A stretch of 64,000 bases of DNA from Amaranthus tricolor (taxonomy: Eukaryota; Streptophyta; Magnoliopsida; Caryophyllales; Amaranthaceae): the NCBI RefSeq assembly GCF_026212465.1, contig NC_080047.1:40722422-40786421 (forward strand), in the 5' to 3' direction. The notes under the pieces were generated by a model. That model was not told the origin of the DNA, did no database searches, and was given only the letters and a program-made list of their open reading frames with translations. Positions 43,117 through 53,698 of this stretch are shown here, in pieces (position 1 is the stretch's first letter; every line of letters starts with the position of its first letter). The translations under genes were made by a program, and so were the position numbers.

Positions 43117-46100
43117 TTATCTCAAGCAAGGAGCTAAACCTACCAAGTCAACACATAACTCAAACTTGGTAGTAGGTAATGACTTTGTCATCATGTCGGC
43201 CGGATTTTCCGTAGTGTCAATTTTCTTCAATAACACCCTTTTGTGCTCAACTTCATCCCGGATAAAGTTATACTTAATGTCAATATGCTTGGACCTTCTA
43301 TGAAATGTATTTTGATTTCTAGCCAAATGTATTGCACTTTGACTATCACAATGCACACTTACCTCACACACCTTATTGCACATTTCACCAACAAGACCTT
43401 TAAGCCATTTTGCTTCCTTGAATGACTCGGCCACGGCTATGTACTCCGCTTCGGTTGTAGAAAGAGCAACCACATCTTGCAAAGATGATTGCCAACTAAT
43501 CGCCGAACCACTCAAAGGAAACACGAACCCATTTGTGGACTTTCTATTATCTAGATCACCACCATAATCCGAGTCACAAAACCCGGTTAGCTCACTTGAA
43601 TTTTTCCCATACATGAGACAAACATTTGAAGTATCTTTCAAATACCTCAATAGCCATTTTAGTGCCTCCCAATGTCCCTTACCCGGATTAGACATATATC
43701 TACTCACCAAACTCACCGCATGAGCAATGTCGGGCCTAGAGCATACCATAGCATACATAACGCTACCAACGGCACTAGTGTATGGAATTCTTACCATTTG
43801 CTCTTCTTCCTCTTTTGTTTGTGGACACAAATTCTTGGACAATTTTAAATGAGAAGCAAGAGGAGTAGACACACCTTTAGCATCATCCATGGAGAAACGT
43901 TGAACAACTTTCTCAATGTACTTCCTTTGACTAAGGTATAAGACACCCTTAGCCCGATCTCTCAAAATCTCCATCCCAAGAATCTTCTTGGCTTCACCAA
44001 GATCTTTCATATCAAATTCACTTGAAAGCAACTCTTTCAAGTCCTCCACCTTAAGCAAAGAGCTACATGCTACTAGCATATCATCAACATATAAGAGCAA
44101 ATATAGTAAAGAACCATCTTCAAATTTCTTAAGATAAACACAGCTATCATAAGAACTTCTAACAAAATCATGTGAAATCATAAAGGAATCAAACCTTTTG
44201 TACCATTGCCTTGGAGATTGCTTCAACCCATACAATGACCTCTTCAATCTACACACATGATTCTCCTTACCGGCTACCTCAAAACCTTCCGGTTGCTTCA
44301 TAAAGATTTCTTCTTCAAGCTCACCGTGAAGAAAAGCCGTCTTTACATCCAATTGATGTAACTCCAAATCCTCCATCGCCACCAAAGCAAGCAATGCCCT
44401 AATAGAAGAGTGTTTCACGACCGGAGAGAAAACTTCGTGAAAATCAATACCCTCAATTTGAGAGTATCCCTTTGCAACAACCCTTGCTTTGTAGATGGGA
44501 GGAATATCACTAGAAGGACCCTCCTTCCTCTTGAATATCCACTTGCACCCCACAATCTTCTTTTTCTTTGGTGCAACAACGATATCCCAAGTTCCATTCT
44601 TCGCAAGAGATTCCATCTCTTGTTTCATAGCAATCAACCACTTGCTTGAGTCATTTGAGGCCATAGCCTCCTTGTACGTACTTGGTTCATTTAACCCTTC
44701 GACTTCGCTAGCAATGTTGAGAGCATAAACAACATAATCACACTCTTCAATGTACCTCCTTGGAGCCACGATCTTCCTTCTTTGCCTAGTTGTGGACAAA
44801 GGAGGAGACCTTTGTTGAACATCATCATTTTTCTCATTATCAATATTGGAGGATTCAACCTCTACTTGTGCTTCATTATCATCATTATTAAAAGGTTTTT
44901 CAACATTAGATATAAGCATGTTATCTTCATCAAAAACAACATCTCTAGAAACAATAATTTTCTTTGAATCATTACACCATACCCTATACCCCTTTACACC
45001 CACTCCATACCCCACAAAGATACCTTTTCTAGCCCTAGGTTCTAACTTACCATCATTTACATGAATATAAGCTGGACAACCAAAAATTCTAAGACTAGAA
45101 TAGTTTACCGGAGTGTTGTACCATACCTCTTGTGGCGACTTGAACTTCAAGGCGGTATGAGGTGAACGGTTGATCAAATAACATGCCGTAGCCACCGCTT
45201 CGGCCCAAAATTGTTTCCCCAAATTTGCTTGATTTAGCATGCATCTTGCCCTTTCCAATAACGTTTTATTCATCCTCTCCGCAACACCATTTTGTTGAGG
45301 ACGACCTGCACAAGTTCTATGTCTAACAATACCTTCATTAGAACAATAATTGAGAAACTTGCTATCAACAAATTCAAGACCATTGTCGGTTCTCAAGGTC
45401 TTGATGCTCCTACCGGCTTTCTTTTCAATCATCTTCTTCCATTCCAAGAAGACATCAAAAACTTCATATTTATGTTTTATAAAATAACACCAAACTTTCC
45501 TAGAGTAATCATCAATAAAGGTCGACATGTAGCTACAACCACTAAGGGAGGGCGTTCGAGAAGGCCCCCACAAGTCGGAATGGACATAATCTAATATCCC
45601 CTTAGTGTTGTGGATGGCGGGTTTAAAACTAACTCTCTTGTGTTTCCCATAAACACAATGTTCACAAAAACCAAGGTTCCCAGAATTTTTCCCATTAAAT
45701 AAACCTTGTTTAGAGAGTTCAAACATACCTCTTTCGCTCATGTGACCAAGCCTTAAGTGCCAAAGTTTGGTGTCACGATCGGACATTGTGCTTGTGGATA
45801 CATTCGCCGAGCCAAGAATGGTTGAACCTTGAAGAGCATACAAACTCCCATTCAACCTCCCCTTCATCACCACTAGTGAACCCTTGGCTACCTTCATAAC
45901 TCCACCTTCACAAGTGATTCTACACCCGATCTTATCAAGAGTACCCAAAGATAAAAGATTCTTTTTCAAGCCCGGGACATACCTTACATCGGTTAAGGTC
46001 CTCACAATCCCATCAAACATTTTAATTTTAATGCTCCCAATCCCAACAACCTTACATGTGGTGTTGTTTCCCATGGTAACATTTTCCCCATCAACACTTT

Positions 46101-47037
46101 CAAATGTATGGAAGAAAGTTTTGTTGGGAGTCATGTGGAATGTGCACCCCGAATCAAGAATCCATTCATTATTACCTTTGTACTCATGAGTGGCAACAAG
46201 AACATCGCCATCATCACTATCATTCACATAACTAGCATTGGCATTGCTAGTTCCTTCCCTTGCCTCTTCTTCTAGCTTTCTCTTAAGCTTCCAACAATCC
46301 TTCTTGATGTGGCCCTTAAGCTTGCAATAGTTACAAGTCTTATTTTTGTTTGGCCTTACAGACTTGGACCTTCCTTTACCCTTGTTTCCACTCCCACTAG
46401 TGGAACCTTTCTCTTGTGACCTCCCTCTTACAAACAAACCGTCACTAGCATTGCTTGGTGACTTTTGTGACAATTGTGTATCAATGAGATCCCTTTGAGT
46501 CAAGGCATTCTTCACATCATCACTACTCAAATTATCTCTACCATAAAGTAGAGTTTCTCTAAAATTTTTATAAGAAGGGGGTAAATAACATAAAAGATAA
46601 ATTGCCAAGTCTTCATCATCAAGCTTAACATCAATGTTTTGTAAATCCATAACAATGGAACAAAACTCATCCAAGTGAGGTTTTAAAAGTTTACCTTCCT
46701 CCAAGCGTAAGTCGTAGAGTCTACTCTTCAAAAGTAGCCTATTGGTAACACTCTTGGCCATGTAGAGTGATTCCAATTTCTCCCATATACTCTTGGTTGT
46801 TGTTTCTTTAACAACCTCTCTTAGAACTTCATTGGATAAGCATAATTGGATTGCCGATAACGCCTTTGTGTCTATCTCTTCCCATCTCGATGCGGACATT
46901 CCTTCCGGCATCTTCTCTACACCATCAATCGCCTTGTGCACACCATTTTGAATCAAAATGGCTCTCATTTTGACTTGCCATAAGCCAAAGTTTACATTCC
47001 TATCAAACTTCTCAATATCGAGCTTCATTGTAGTCAT
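43117..47037 (-). CDS. Copia gag-pol polyprotein, unit 1 (intact)
   Basis: An uninterrupted polyprotein of 1306 residues from the ATG at 47037 (MTTMKLDIEKFDRNVNFGLW). The open frame reaches 47094 but there runs through the primer-binding site. Order: gag (UBN2-type) with CCHC knuckle CNYCKLKGHIKKDC; aspartic protease WILDSGCTFHM; integrase with HLRLGHMSERGM...CEHC zinc finger and core VWCYFIKHKYEV...TDNGLEF...QQNGVAERMN; reverse transcriptase KARVVAKGYSQIEGIDF with catalytic YVDDML; RNase H HCDSQSAIHLARN. Order protease-integrase-RT-RNase H is diagnostic of Ty1/copia, and the sequence is closest in memory to tobacco Tnt1 (Tork lineage). All catalytic motifs are present, so the element may be competent. 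Transcription would start in the middle or right LTR. Confidence 0.95.
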   Translation of the reverse strand: MTTMKLDIEKFDRNVNFGLWQVKMRAILIQNGVHKAIDGVEKMPEGMSASRWEEIDTKALSAIQLCLSNEVLREVVKETTTKSIWEKLESLYMAKSVTNRLLLKSRLYDLRLEEGKLLKPHLDEFCSIVMDLQNIDVKLDDEDLAIYLLCYLPPSYKNFRETLLYGRDNLSSDDVKNALTQRDLIDTQLSQKSPSNASDGLFVRGRSQEKGSTSGSGNKGKGRSKSVRPNKNKTCNYCKLKGHIKKDCWKLKRKLEEEAREGTSNANASYVNDSDDGDVLVATHEYKGNNEWILDSGCTFHMTPNKTFFHTFESVDGENVTMGNNTTCKVVGIGSIKIKMFDGIVRTLTDVRYVPGLKKNLLSLGTLDKIGCRITCEGGVMKVAKGSLVVMKGRLNGSLYALQGSTILGSANVSTSTMSDRDTKLWHLRLGHMSERGMFELSKQGLFNGKNSGNLGFCEHCVYGKHKRVSFKPAIHNTKGILDYVHSDLWGPSRTPSLSGCSYMSTFIDDYSRKVWCYFIKHKYEVFDVFLEWKKMIEKKAGRSIKTLRTDNGLEFVDSKFLNYCSNEGIVRHRTCAGRPQQNGVAERMNKTLLERARCMLNQANLGKQFWAEAVATACYLINRSPHTALKFKSPQEVWYNTPVNYSSLRIFGCPAYIHVNDGKLEPRARKGIFVGYGVGVKGYRVWCNDSKKIIVSRDVVFDEDNMLISNVEKPFNNDDNEAQVEVESSNIDNEKNDDVQQRSPPLSTTRQRRKIVAPRRYIEECDYVVYALNIASEVEGLNEPSTYKEAMASNDSSKWLIAMKQEMESLAKNGTWDIVVAPKKKKIVGCKWIFKRKEGPSSDIPPIYKARVVAKGYSQIEGIDFHEVFSPVVKHSSIRALLALVAMEDLELHQLDVKTAFLHGELEEEIFMKQPEGFEVAGKENHVCRLKRSLYGLKQSPRQWYKRFDSFMISHDFVRSSYDSCVYLKKFEDGSLLYLLLYVDDMLVACSSLLKVEDLKELLSSEFDMKDLGEAKKILGMEILRDRAKGVLYLSQRKYIEKVVQRFSMDDAKGVSTPLASHLKLSKNLCPQTKEEEEQMVRIPYTSAVGSVMYAMVCSRPDIAHAVSLVSRYMSNPGKGHWEALKWLLRYLKDTSNVCLMYGKNSSELTGFCDSDYGGDLDNRKSTNGFVFPLSGSAISWQSSLQDVVALSTTEAEYIAVAESFKEAKWLKGLVGEMCNKVCEVSVHCDSQSAIHLARNQNTFHRRSKHIDIKYNFIRDEVEHKRVLLKKIDTTENPADMMTKSLPTTKFELCVDLVGLAPCLR

Positions 47038-47081
47038 GATTTTCAAGTAATAATTTCTTAAAACACCGCAAAATAATCTTG

Positions 47082-47095
47082 GCTCTGATACCAAT
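47082..47095 (-). other. Primer-binding site, copia unit 1
   Basis: On the minus strand the LTR end is followed by ATTGGTATCAGAGCC, matching the 3' end of initiator tRNA-Met. The same site occurs beside the right LTR at 51752-51765. Confidence 0.92.
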
Positions 47096-47691
47096 TGAAA
47101 ACGATCGCCAATTACTTACGATGTTAAGAACAAACAACAATGAGCAAAATTAAGTTTGACAAAGTAACAAACAAGGACACAAAGATTTAAGGAGGTTCAC
47201 CCAATGATGGCTACGTCCTCCGTGGTGTGTAGTTTATGTTTATATTATATCAAATGAATACAAACAATACTTCAATATGAAGAATTACAATTGAGATAGA
47301 GATAACAACAATAGGCTATGTGTTTGGCTTAAGGGTTGTGTTTGATGTGTTTTGCATACATGAAGTGTGGGTATGAGAGCCCTATTTATAGTGCTAGGTA
47401 CTTGAAGATGAATGGCTCACATAAATACATAGTTAATTTAGGGTAATGAATACTATGAAATAACTCTAAGAACTTGAAAAGGCATTATCTCAAGAGTCAC
47501 ACACATGAGACTCTTCACCTTAATCTTCATTAACACCAATAATTCCCATGAATACTCTTCACCTTATTACACCCTTTTGGATTCCACAACTCAAGAGTCA
47601 CACACATGAATTCAACCCTTTAATGTGCACTCAAGTCACACATTAGTATAGTATCATTTATAATCACATTAGTATACTACCATTCATAACA
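47096..47691 (-). repeat. LTR 2 of the copia array (shared)
   Basis: 596 bp, apparently identical to the outer LTRs. It serves as the 5' LTR of unit 1 and the 3' LTR of unit 2. It is bordered by a primer-binding site on the left and the polypurine tract on the right, with no target duplication, so the units share it. Confidence 0.94.
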
Positions 47692-47786
47692 ATCTCCACC
47701 TTGACTTGAGTTCACCCAAGTCACAATATTCATCAATCCACTTCATATTCAAAAAACATACACACCTCAAAATGCCCAAGAGGGCA

Positions 47787-50700
47787 TTATCTCAAGCAAG
47801 GAGCTAAACCTACCAAGTCAACACATAACTCAAACTTGGTAGTAGGTAATGACTTTGTCATCATGTCGGCCGGATTTTCCGTAGTGTCAATTTTCTTCAA
47901 TAACACCCTTTTGTGCTCAACTTCATCCCGGATAAAGTTATACTTAATGTCAATATGCTTGGACCTTCTATGAAATGTATTTTGATTTCTAGCCAAATGT
48001 ATTGCACTTTGACTATCACAATGCACACTTACCTCACACACCTTATTGCACATTTCACCAACAAGACCTTTAAGCCATTTTGCTTCCTTGAATGACTCGG
48101 CCACGGCTATGTACTCCGCTTCGGTTGTAGAAAGAGCAACCACATCTTGCAAAGATGATTGCCAACTAATCGCCGAACCACTCAAAGGAAACACGAACCC
48201 ATTTGTGGACTTTCTATTATCTAGATCACCACCATAATCCGAGTCACAAAACCCGGTTAGCTCACTTGAATTTTTCCCATACATGAGACAAACATTTGAA
48301 GTATCTTTCAAATACCTCAATAGCCATTTTAGTGCCTCCCAATGTCCCTTACCCGGATTAGACATATATCTACTCACCAAACTCACCGCATGAGCAATGT
48401 CGGGCCTAGAGCATACCATAGCATACATAACGCTACCAACGGCACTAGTGTATGGAATTCTTACCATTTGCTCTTCTTCCTCTTTTGTTTGTGGACACAA
48501 ATTCTTGGACAATTTTAAATGAGAAGCAAGAGGAGTAGACACACCTTTAGCATCATCCATGGAGAAACGTTGAACAACTTTCTCAATGTACTTCCTTTGA
48601 CTAAGGTATAAGACACCCTTAGCCCGATCTCTCAAAATCTCCATCCCAAGAATCTTCTTGGCTTCACCAAGATCTTTCATATCAAATTCACTTGAAAGCA
48701 ACTCTTTCAAGTCCTCCACCTTAAGCAAAGAGCTACATGCTACTAGCATATCATCAACATATAAGAGCAAATATAGTAAAGAACCATCTTCAAATTTCTT
48801 AAGATAAACACAGCTATCATAAGAACTTCTAACAAAATCATGTGAAATCATAAAGGAATCAAACCTTTTGTACCATTGCCTTGGAGATTGCTTCAACCCA
48901 TACAATGACCTCTTCAATCTACACACATGATTCTCCTTACCGGCTACCTCAAAACCTTCCGGTTGCTTCATAAAGATTTCTTCTTCAAGCTCACCGTGAA
49001 GAAAAGCCGTCTTTACATCCAATTGATGTAACTCCAAATCCTCCATCGCCACCAAAGCAAGCAATGCCCTAATAGAAGAGTGTTTCACGACCGGAGAGAA
49101 AACTTCGTGAAAATCAATACCCTCAATTTGAGAGTATCCCTTTGCAACAACCCTTGCTTTGTAGATGGGAGGAATATCACTAGAAGGACCCTCCTTCCTC
49201 TTGAATATCCACTTGCACCCCACAATCTTCTTTTTCTTTGGTGCAACAACGATATCCCAAGTTCCATTCTTCGCAAGAGATTCCATCTCTTGTTTCATAG
49301 CAATCAACCACTTGCTTGAGTCATTTGAGGCCATAGCCTCCTTGTACGTACTTGGTTCATTTAACCCTTCGACTTCGCTAGCAATGTTGAGAGCATAAAC
49401 AACATAATCACACTCTTCAATGTACCTCCTTGGAGCCACGATCTTCCTTCTTTGCCTAGTTGTGGACAAAGGAGGAGACCTTTGTTGAACATCATCATTT
49501 TTCTCATTATCAATATTGGAGGATTCAACCTCTACTTGTGCTTCATTATCATCATTATTAAAAGGTTTTTCAACATTAGATATAAGCATGTTATCTTCAT
49601 CAAAAACAACATCTCTAGAAACAATAATTTTCTTTGAATCATTACACCATACCCTATACCCCTTTACACCCACTCCATACCCCACAAAGATACCTTTTCT
49701 AGCCCTAGGTTCTAACTTACCATCATTTACATGAATATAAGCTGGACAACCAAAAATTCTAAGACTAGAATAGTTTACCGGAGTGTTGTACCATACCTCT
49801 TGTGGCGACTTGAACTTCAAGGCGGTATGAGGTGAACGGTTGATCAAATAACATGCCGTAGCCACCGCTTCGGCCCAAAATTGTTTCCCCAAATTTGCTT
49901 GATTTAGCATGCATCTTGCCCTTTCCAATAACGTTTTATTCATCCTCTCCGCAACACCATTTTGTTGAGGACGACCTGCACAAGTTCTATGTCTAACAAT
50001 ACCTTCATTAGAACAATAATTGAGAAACTTGCTATCAACAAATTCAAGACCATTGTCGGTTCTCAAGGTCTTGATGCTCCTACCGGCTTTCTTTTCAATC
50101 ATCTTCTTCCATTCCAAGAAGACATCAAAAACTTCATATTTATGTTTTATAAAATAACACCAAACTTTCCTAGAGTAATCATCAATAAAGGTCGACATGT
50201 AGCTACAACCACTAAGGGAGGGCGTTCGAGAAGGCCCCCACAAGTCGGAATGGACATAATCTAATATCCCCTTAGTGTTGTGGATGGCGGGTTTAAAACT
50301 AACTCTCTTGTGTTTCCCATAAACACAATGTTCACAAAAACCAAGGTTCCCAGAATTTTTCCCATTAAATAAACCTTGTTTAGAGAGTTCAAACATACCT
50401 CTTTCGCTCATGTGACCAAGCCTTAAGTGCCAAAGTTTGGTGTCACGATCGGACATTGTGCTTGTGGATACATTCGCCGAGCCAAGAATGGTTGAACCTT
50501 GAAGAGCATACAAACTCCCATTCAACCTCCCCTTCATCACCACTAGTGAACCCTTGGCTACCTTCATAACTCCACCTTCACAAGTGATTCTACACCCGAT
50601 CTTATCAAGAGTACCCAAAGATAAAAGATTCTTTTTCAAGCCCGGGACATACCTTACATCGGTTAAGGTCCTCACAATCCCATCAAACATTTTAATTTTA

Positions 50701-51707
50701 ATGCTCCCAATCCCAACAACCTTACATGTGGTGTTGTTTCCCATGGTAACATTTTCCCCATCAACACTTTCAAATGTATGGAAGAAAGTTTTGTTGGGAG
50801 TCATGTGGAATGTGCACCCCGAATCAAGAATCCATTCATTATTACCTTTGTACTCATGAGTGGCAACAAGAACATCGCCATCATCACTATCATTCACATA
50901 ACTAGCATTGGCATTGCTAGTTCCTTCCCTTGCCTCTTCTTCTAGCTTTCTCTTAAGCTTCCAACAATCCTTCTTGATGTGGCCCTTAAGCTTGCAATAG
51001 TTACAAGTCTTATTTTTGTTTGGCCTTACAGACTTGGACCTTCCTTTACCCTTGTTTCCACTCCCACTAGTGGAACCTTTCTCTTGTGACCTCCCTCTTA
51101 CAAACAAACCGTCACTAGCATTGCTTGGTGACTTTTGTGACAATTGTGTATCAATGAGATCCCTTTGAGTCAAGGCATTCTTCACATCATCACTACTCAA
51201 ATTATCTCTACCATAAAGTAGAGTTTCTCTAAAATTTTTATAAGAAGGGGGTAAATAACATAAAAGATAAATTGCCAAGTCTTCATCATCAAGCTTAACA
51301 TCAATGTTTTGTAAATCCATAACAATGGAACAAAACTCATCCAAGTGAGGTTTTAAAAGTTTACCTTCCTCCAAGCGTAAGTCGTAGAGTCTACTCTTCA
51401 AAAGTAGCCTATTGGTAACACTCTTGGCCATGTAGAGTGATTCCAATTTCTCCCATATACTCTTGGTTGTTGTTTCTTTAACAACCTCTCTTAGAACTTC
51501 ATTGGATAAGCATAATTGGATTGCCGATAACGCCTTTGTGTCTATCTCTTCCCATCTCGATGCGGACATTCCTTCCGGCATCTTCTCTACACCATCAATC
51601 GCCTTGTGCACACCATTTTGAATCAAAATGGCTCTCATTTTGACTTGCCATAAGCCAAAGTTTACATTCCTATCAAACTTCTCAATATCGAGCTTCATTG
51701 TAGTCAT
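47787..51707 (-). CDS. Copia gag-pol polyprotein, unit 2 (intact, identical to unit 1)
   Basis: Displaced by exactly 4670 bp from unit 1 and identical to it over the whole polyprotein: CCHC knuckle, DSG protease, integrase, YVDD reverse transcriptase and RNase H are all present. The start ATG is at 51707. Identity between two 3.9-kb reading frames means the duplication is very recent, is kept uniform by gene conversion, or is artificial. Confidence 0.95.
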   Translation of the reverse strand: MTTMKLDIEKFDRNVNFGLWQVKMRAILIQNGVHKAIDGVEKMPEGMSASRWEEIDTKALSAIQLCLSNEVLREVVKETTTKSIWEKLESLYMAKSVTNRLLLKSRLYDLRLEEGKLLKPHLDEFCSIVMDLQNIDVKLDDEDLAIYLLCYLPPSYKNFRETLLYGRDNLSSDDVKNALTQRDLIDTQLSQKSPSNASDGLFVRGRSQEKGSTSGSGNKGKGRSKSVRPNKNKTCNYCKLKGHIKKDCWKLKRKLEEEAREGTSNANASYVNDSDDGDVLVATHEYKGNNEWILDSGCTFHMTPNKTFFHTFESVDGENVTMGNNTTCKVVGIGSIKIKMFDGIVRTLTDVRYVPGLKKNLLSLGTLDKIGCRITCEGGVMKVAKGSLVVMKGRLNGSLYALQGSTILGSANVSTSTMSDRDTKLWHLRLGHMSERGMFELSKQGLFNGKNSGNLGFCEHCVYGKHKRVSFKPAIHNTKGILDYVHSDLWGPSRTPSLSGCSYMSTFIDDYSRKVWCYFIKHKYEVFDVFLEWKKMIEKKAGRSIKTLRTDNGLEFVDSKFLNYCSNEGIVRHRTCAGRPQQNGVAERMNKTLLERARCMLNQANLGKQFWAEAVATACYLINRSPHTALKFKSPQEVWYNTPVNYSSLRIFGCPAYIHVNDGKLEPRARKGIFVGYGVGVKGYRVWCNDSKKIIVSRDVVFDEDNMLISNVEKPFNNDDNEAQVEVESSNIDNEKNDDVQQRSPPLSTTRQRRKIVAPRRYIEECDYVVYALNIASEVEGLNEPSTYKEAMASNDSSKWLIAMKQEMESLAKNGTWDIVVAPKKKKIVGCKWIFKRKEGPSSDIPPIYKARVVAKGYSQIEGIDFHEVFSPVVKHSSIRALLALVAMEDLELHQLDVKTAFLHGELEEEIFMKQPEGFEVAGKENHVCRLKRSLYGLKQSPRQWYKRFDSFMISHDFVRSSYDSCVYLKKFEDGSLLYLLLYVDDMLVACSSLLKVEDLKELLSSEFDMKDLGEAKKILGMEILRDRAKGVLYLSQRKYIEKVVQRFSMDDAKGVSTPLASHLKLSKNLCPQTKEEEEQMVRIPYTSAVGSVMYAMVCSRPDIAHAVSLVSRYMSNPGKGHWEALKWLLRYLKDTSNVCLMYGKNSSELTGFCDSDYGGDLDNRKSTNGFVFPLSGSAISWQSSLQDVVALSTTEAEYIAVAESFKEAKWLKGLVGEMCNKVCEVSVHCDSQSAIHLARNQNTFHRRSKHIDIKYNFIRDEVEHKRVLLKKIDTTENPADMMTKSLPTTKFELCVDLVGLAPCLR

Positions 51708-51765
51708 GATTTTCAAGTAATAATTTCTTAAAACACCGCAAAATAATCTTGGCTCTGATACCAAT

Positions 51766-52361
51766 TGAAAACGATCGCCAATTACTTACGATGTTAAGAA
51801 CAAACAACAATGAGCAAAATTAAGTTTGACAAAGTAACAAACAAGGACACAAAGATTTAAGGAGGTTCACCCAATGATGGCTACGTCCTCCGTGGTGTGT
51901 AGTTTATGTTTATATTATATCAAATGAATACAAACAATACTTCAATATGAAGAATTACAATTGAGATAGAGATAACAACAATAGGCTATGTGTTTGGCTT
52001 AAGGGTTGTGTTTGATGTGTTTTGCATACATGAAGTGTGGGTATGAGAGCCCTATTTATAGTGCTAGGTACTTGAAGATGAATGGCTCACATAAATACAT
52101 AGTTAATTTAGGGTAATGAATACTATGAAATAACTCTAAGAACTTGAAAAGGCATTATCTCAAGAGTCACACACATGAGACTCTTCACCTTAATCTTCAT
52201 TAACACCAATAATTCCCATGAATACTCTTCACCTTATTACACCCTTTTGGATTCCACAACTCAAGAGTCACACACATGAATTCAACCCTTTAATGTGCAC
52301 TCAAGTCACACATTAGTATAGTATCATTTATAATCACATTAGTATACTACCATTCATAACA
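51766..52361 (-). repeat. LTR 3 of the copia array (5'-most in transcription)
   Basis: 596 bp, followed by the target duplication AGTAT at 52362-52366. It would be the promoter LTR for unit 2, with the TATA motif near 52050-52061 on the minus strand. Confidence 0.93.
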
Positions 52362-52366
52362 AGTAT

Positions 52367-52733
52367 AACAATTAAAATAAAAAATAGCAAAGTAAGAGGG
52401 ACTAAACACTACTACATGCAACAATATTAGTATTGGTAAATACTTCTATATGAACGCACATTACTATAGATTATATGATTGAATAAATGAAAAAGTAAGT
52501 GAAAAATAATGTGGTAAAGAAATTAATTAAAAGCGAGATAAAGTTGGTTGGCGAATGGGAGTAAGCATACTATAAGTGGAAACTCTCGCAGAAGTATTAA
52601 ATACTACAAAATAAAATATTGATAAAAGTACAAAATAGTAAAGAAAATGGATAGATGTCATGTTTTTATGTTGATAAATATTGACAAAAGTACAAAATAA
52701 TAAAGTAATTGAAATCATGTGGAGTCTTTGGAA
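52367..52733. other. Gene-free AT-rich stretch
   Basis: No coding frame or known repeat. ATTGACAAAAGTACAAAATA-like text occurs twice (about 52618 and 52679), a minor direct repeat. Confidence 0.5.
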
Positions 52734-52982
52734 GGTGTTTAGCAAATAGCTTATTGAATAATTTTAGCTTATTTTGATATAAATATAGGGTTGGGTGGTC
52801 AAACCAGCTAATGCTAGTATTTTGTGAATTAACTGGTTGAAACAACTTATTGATACGAATAAGCTGTTTTTGTACAAGCTGCTTATAGTAGCGGGTTCAA
52901 AATCAGCTGGTCAAATTAGTTCATAAAATAAGCTGGTCAAATCAGCCACTATAATCAACTATCAGCCATTTGTCAAACACCC
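52734..52982. mobile_element. MITE with GGTGTTTAGC/GTCAAACACC ends
   Basis: The left end GGTGTTTAGCAAATAGCTTA and the inverse of the right end (GGGTGTTTGACAAATGGCTG) are similar over about 20 bp. The body has complementary GCTGGTCAAA/TGGTTGA-like parts. About 250 bp, no coding capacity. It is related to the element at 53186-53698. Confidence 0.7.
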
Positions 52983-53185
52983 TCAATATAAATGAATAAT
53001 TGATGAATATACATCAATAAGTTCGATTACTCGGTTTGGTTTACGGTTGAGTTTTATCAAGTTCGAGTTATTACATATATTGGGCAACCTAATGGTTTGA
53101 TACAAATCAATTTAAAAACGAGTCAAATTAAATACGTGTTATGTCGCATCATGATCATACCACTCAAATTCGAATATAGATCAAG

Positions 53186-53698
53186 GGGGTGTTTGGAAAA
53201 ATATTGGTTTAGCTTTTTGAATACAAGCAGAGGGTTGAGCATTCAAACCATCTAATGCTAATGTTTGATAAGTTAATTGGTTGAAATCGCTTATTAATAT
53301 GAATAAATTGTTTTTCAACAAACTGCTCCTTACAACAGATTTAAAATTAGCTAGTGAAACCCGTTAATAAATCACTTGGTCAAATCCGACATTGTAATCA
53401 ACTACTCCCTCCGTTTTCTAATGTTCTTTCCGTTTAGAATATTCTACTTTGGAGAGAGAAACTTGATTAAGATTTTTAAGACATATATAGATGATAAAAT
53501 ATATTCATGTGAGATCTCGTTAGATTCGTCTTAATGTATACCTTTTTATTATATATTTTTTATAAATTTTTATGATGCGTATTTAGAGATATTAAGACTT
53601 TAAATTTACTTTAAAAATTGTGCAAAAAGAAAATAGAAAGAACATTAGAAAATGGAAAAAGTATTAACTATCGACTATTAACCGCTTGTCAAACAACC
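53186..53698. mobile_element. Related MITE, interrupted by a Stowaway-type MITE
   Basis: The left end GGGGTGTTTGGAAAAATATT and right end ATTAACCGCTTGTCAAACAACC match the ends of the neighbouring MITE family, as do internal blocks (ATCTAATGCTAATGTTTGAT, TGGTTGAAATCGCTTATTAA). A 257-bp Stowaway-like element interrupts it at 53405-53661, close to the right end. Its own target duplication was not fixed. Confidence 0.65.
53405..53661. mobile_element. Stowaway-type MITE (257 bp), nested
   Basis: The left end CTCCCTCCGTTTTCTAATGT and the inverse of the right end (CTTTTTCCATTTTCTAATGT) form long inverted repeats, flanked by TA on both sides (53403-53404 and 53662-53663). CTCCCTCCGT ends and a TA duplication mark Stowaway elements mobilised by mariner-like transposases, such as the type whose remnant lies at 27682-29359. 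Confidence 0.85.

Larger units (their letters stand above)
42426..52361 (-). mobile_element. Tandem copia array: LTR-internal-LTR-internal-LTR (Tnt1/Tork-like)
   Basis: Three 596-bp LTRs (42426-43021, 47096-47691, 51766-52361) alternate with two internal regions in one orientation at an exact period of 4670 bp. Each LTR starts TGAAAACG and ends CATAACA as read on the plus strand. Only one 5-bp target duplication, AGTAT, flanks the whole array (42421-42425 and 52362-52366). The junctions at the middle LTR carry a primer-binding site on one side and a polypurine tract on the other, not target DNA. No base difference was noticed between the two units, and their polyproteins are identical. This fits one insertion followed by unequal recombination between LTRs, or an assembly duplication. 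Confidence 0.95.

Noticed and set aside
43243..46189. Plus-strand ORFs of 60-101 codons within the copia array, repeated at +4670
   Set aside because: They are antisense shadows of the intact gag-pol and repeat only because the unit is duplicated.
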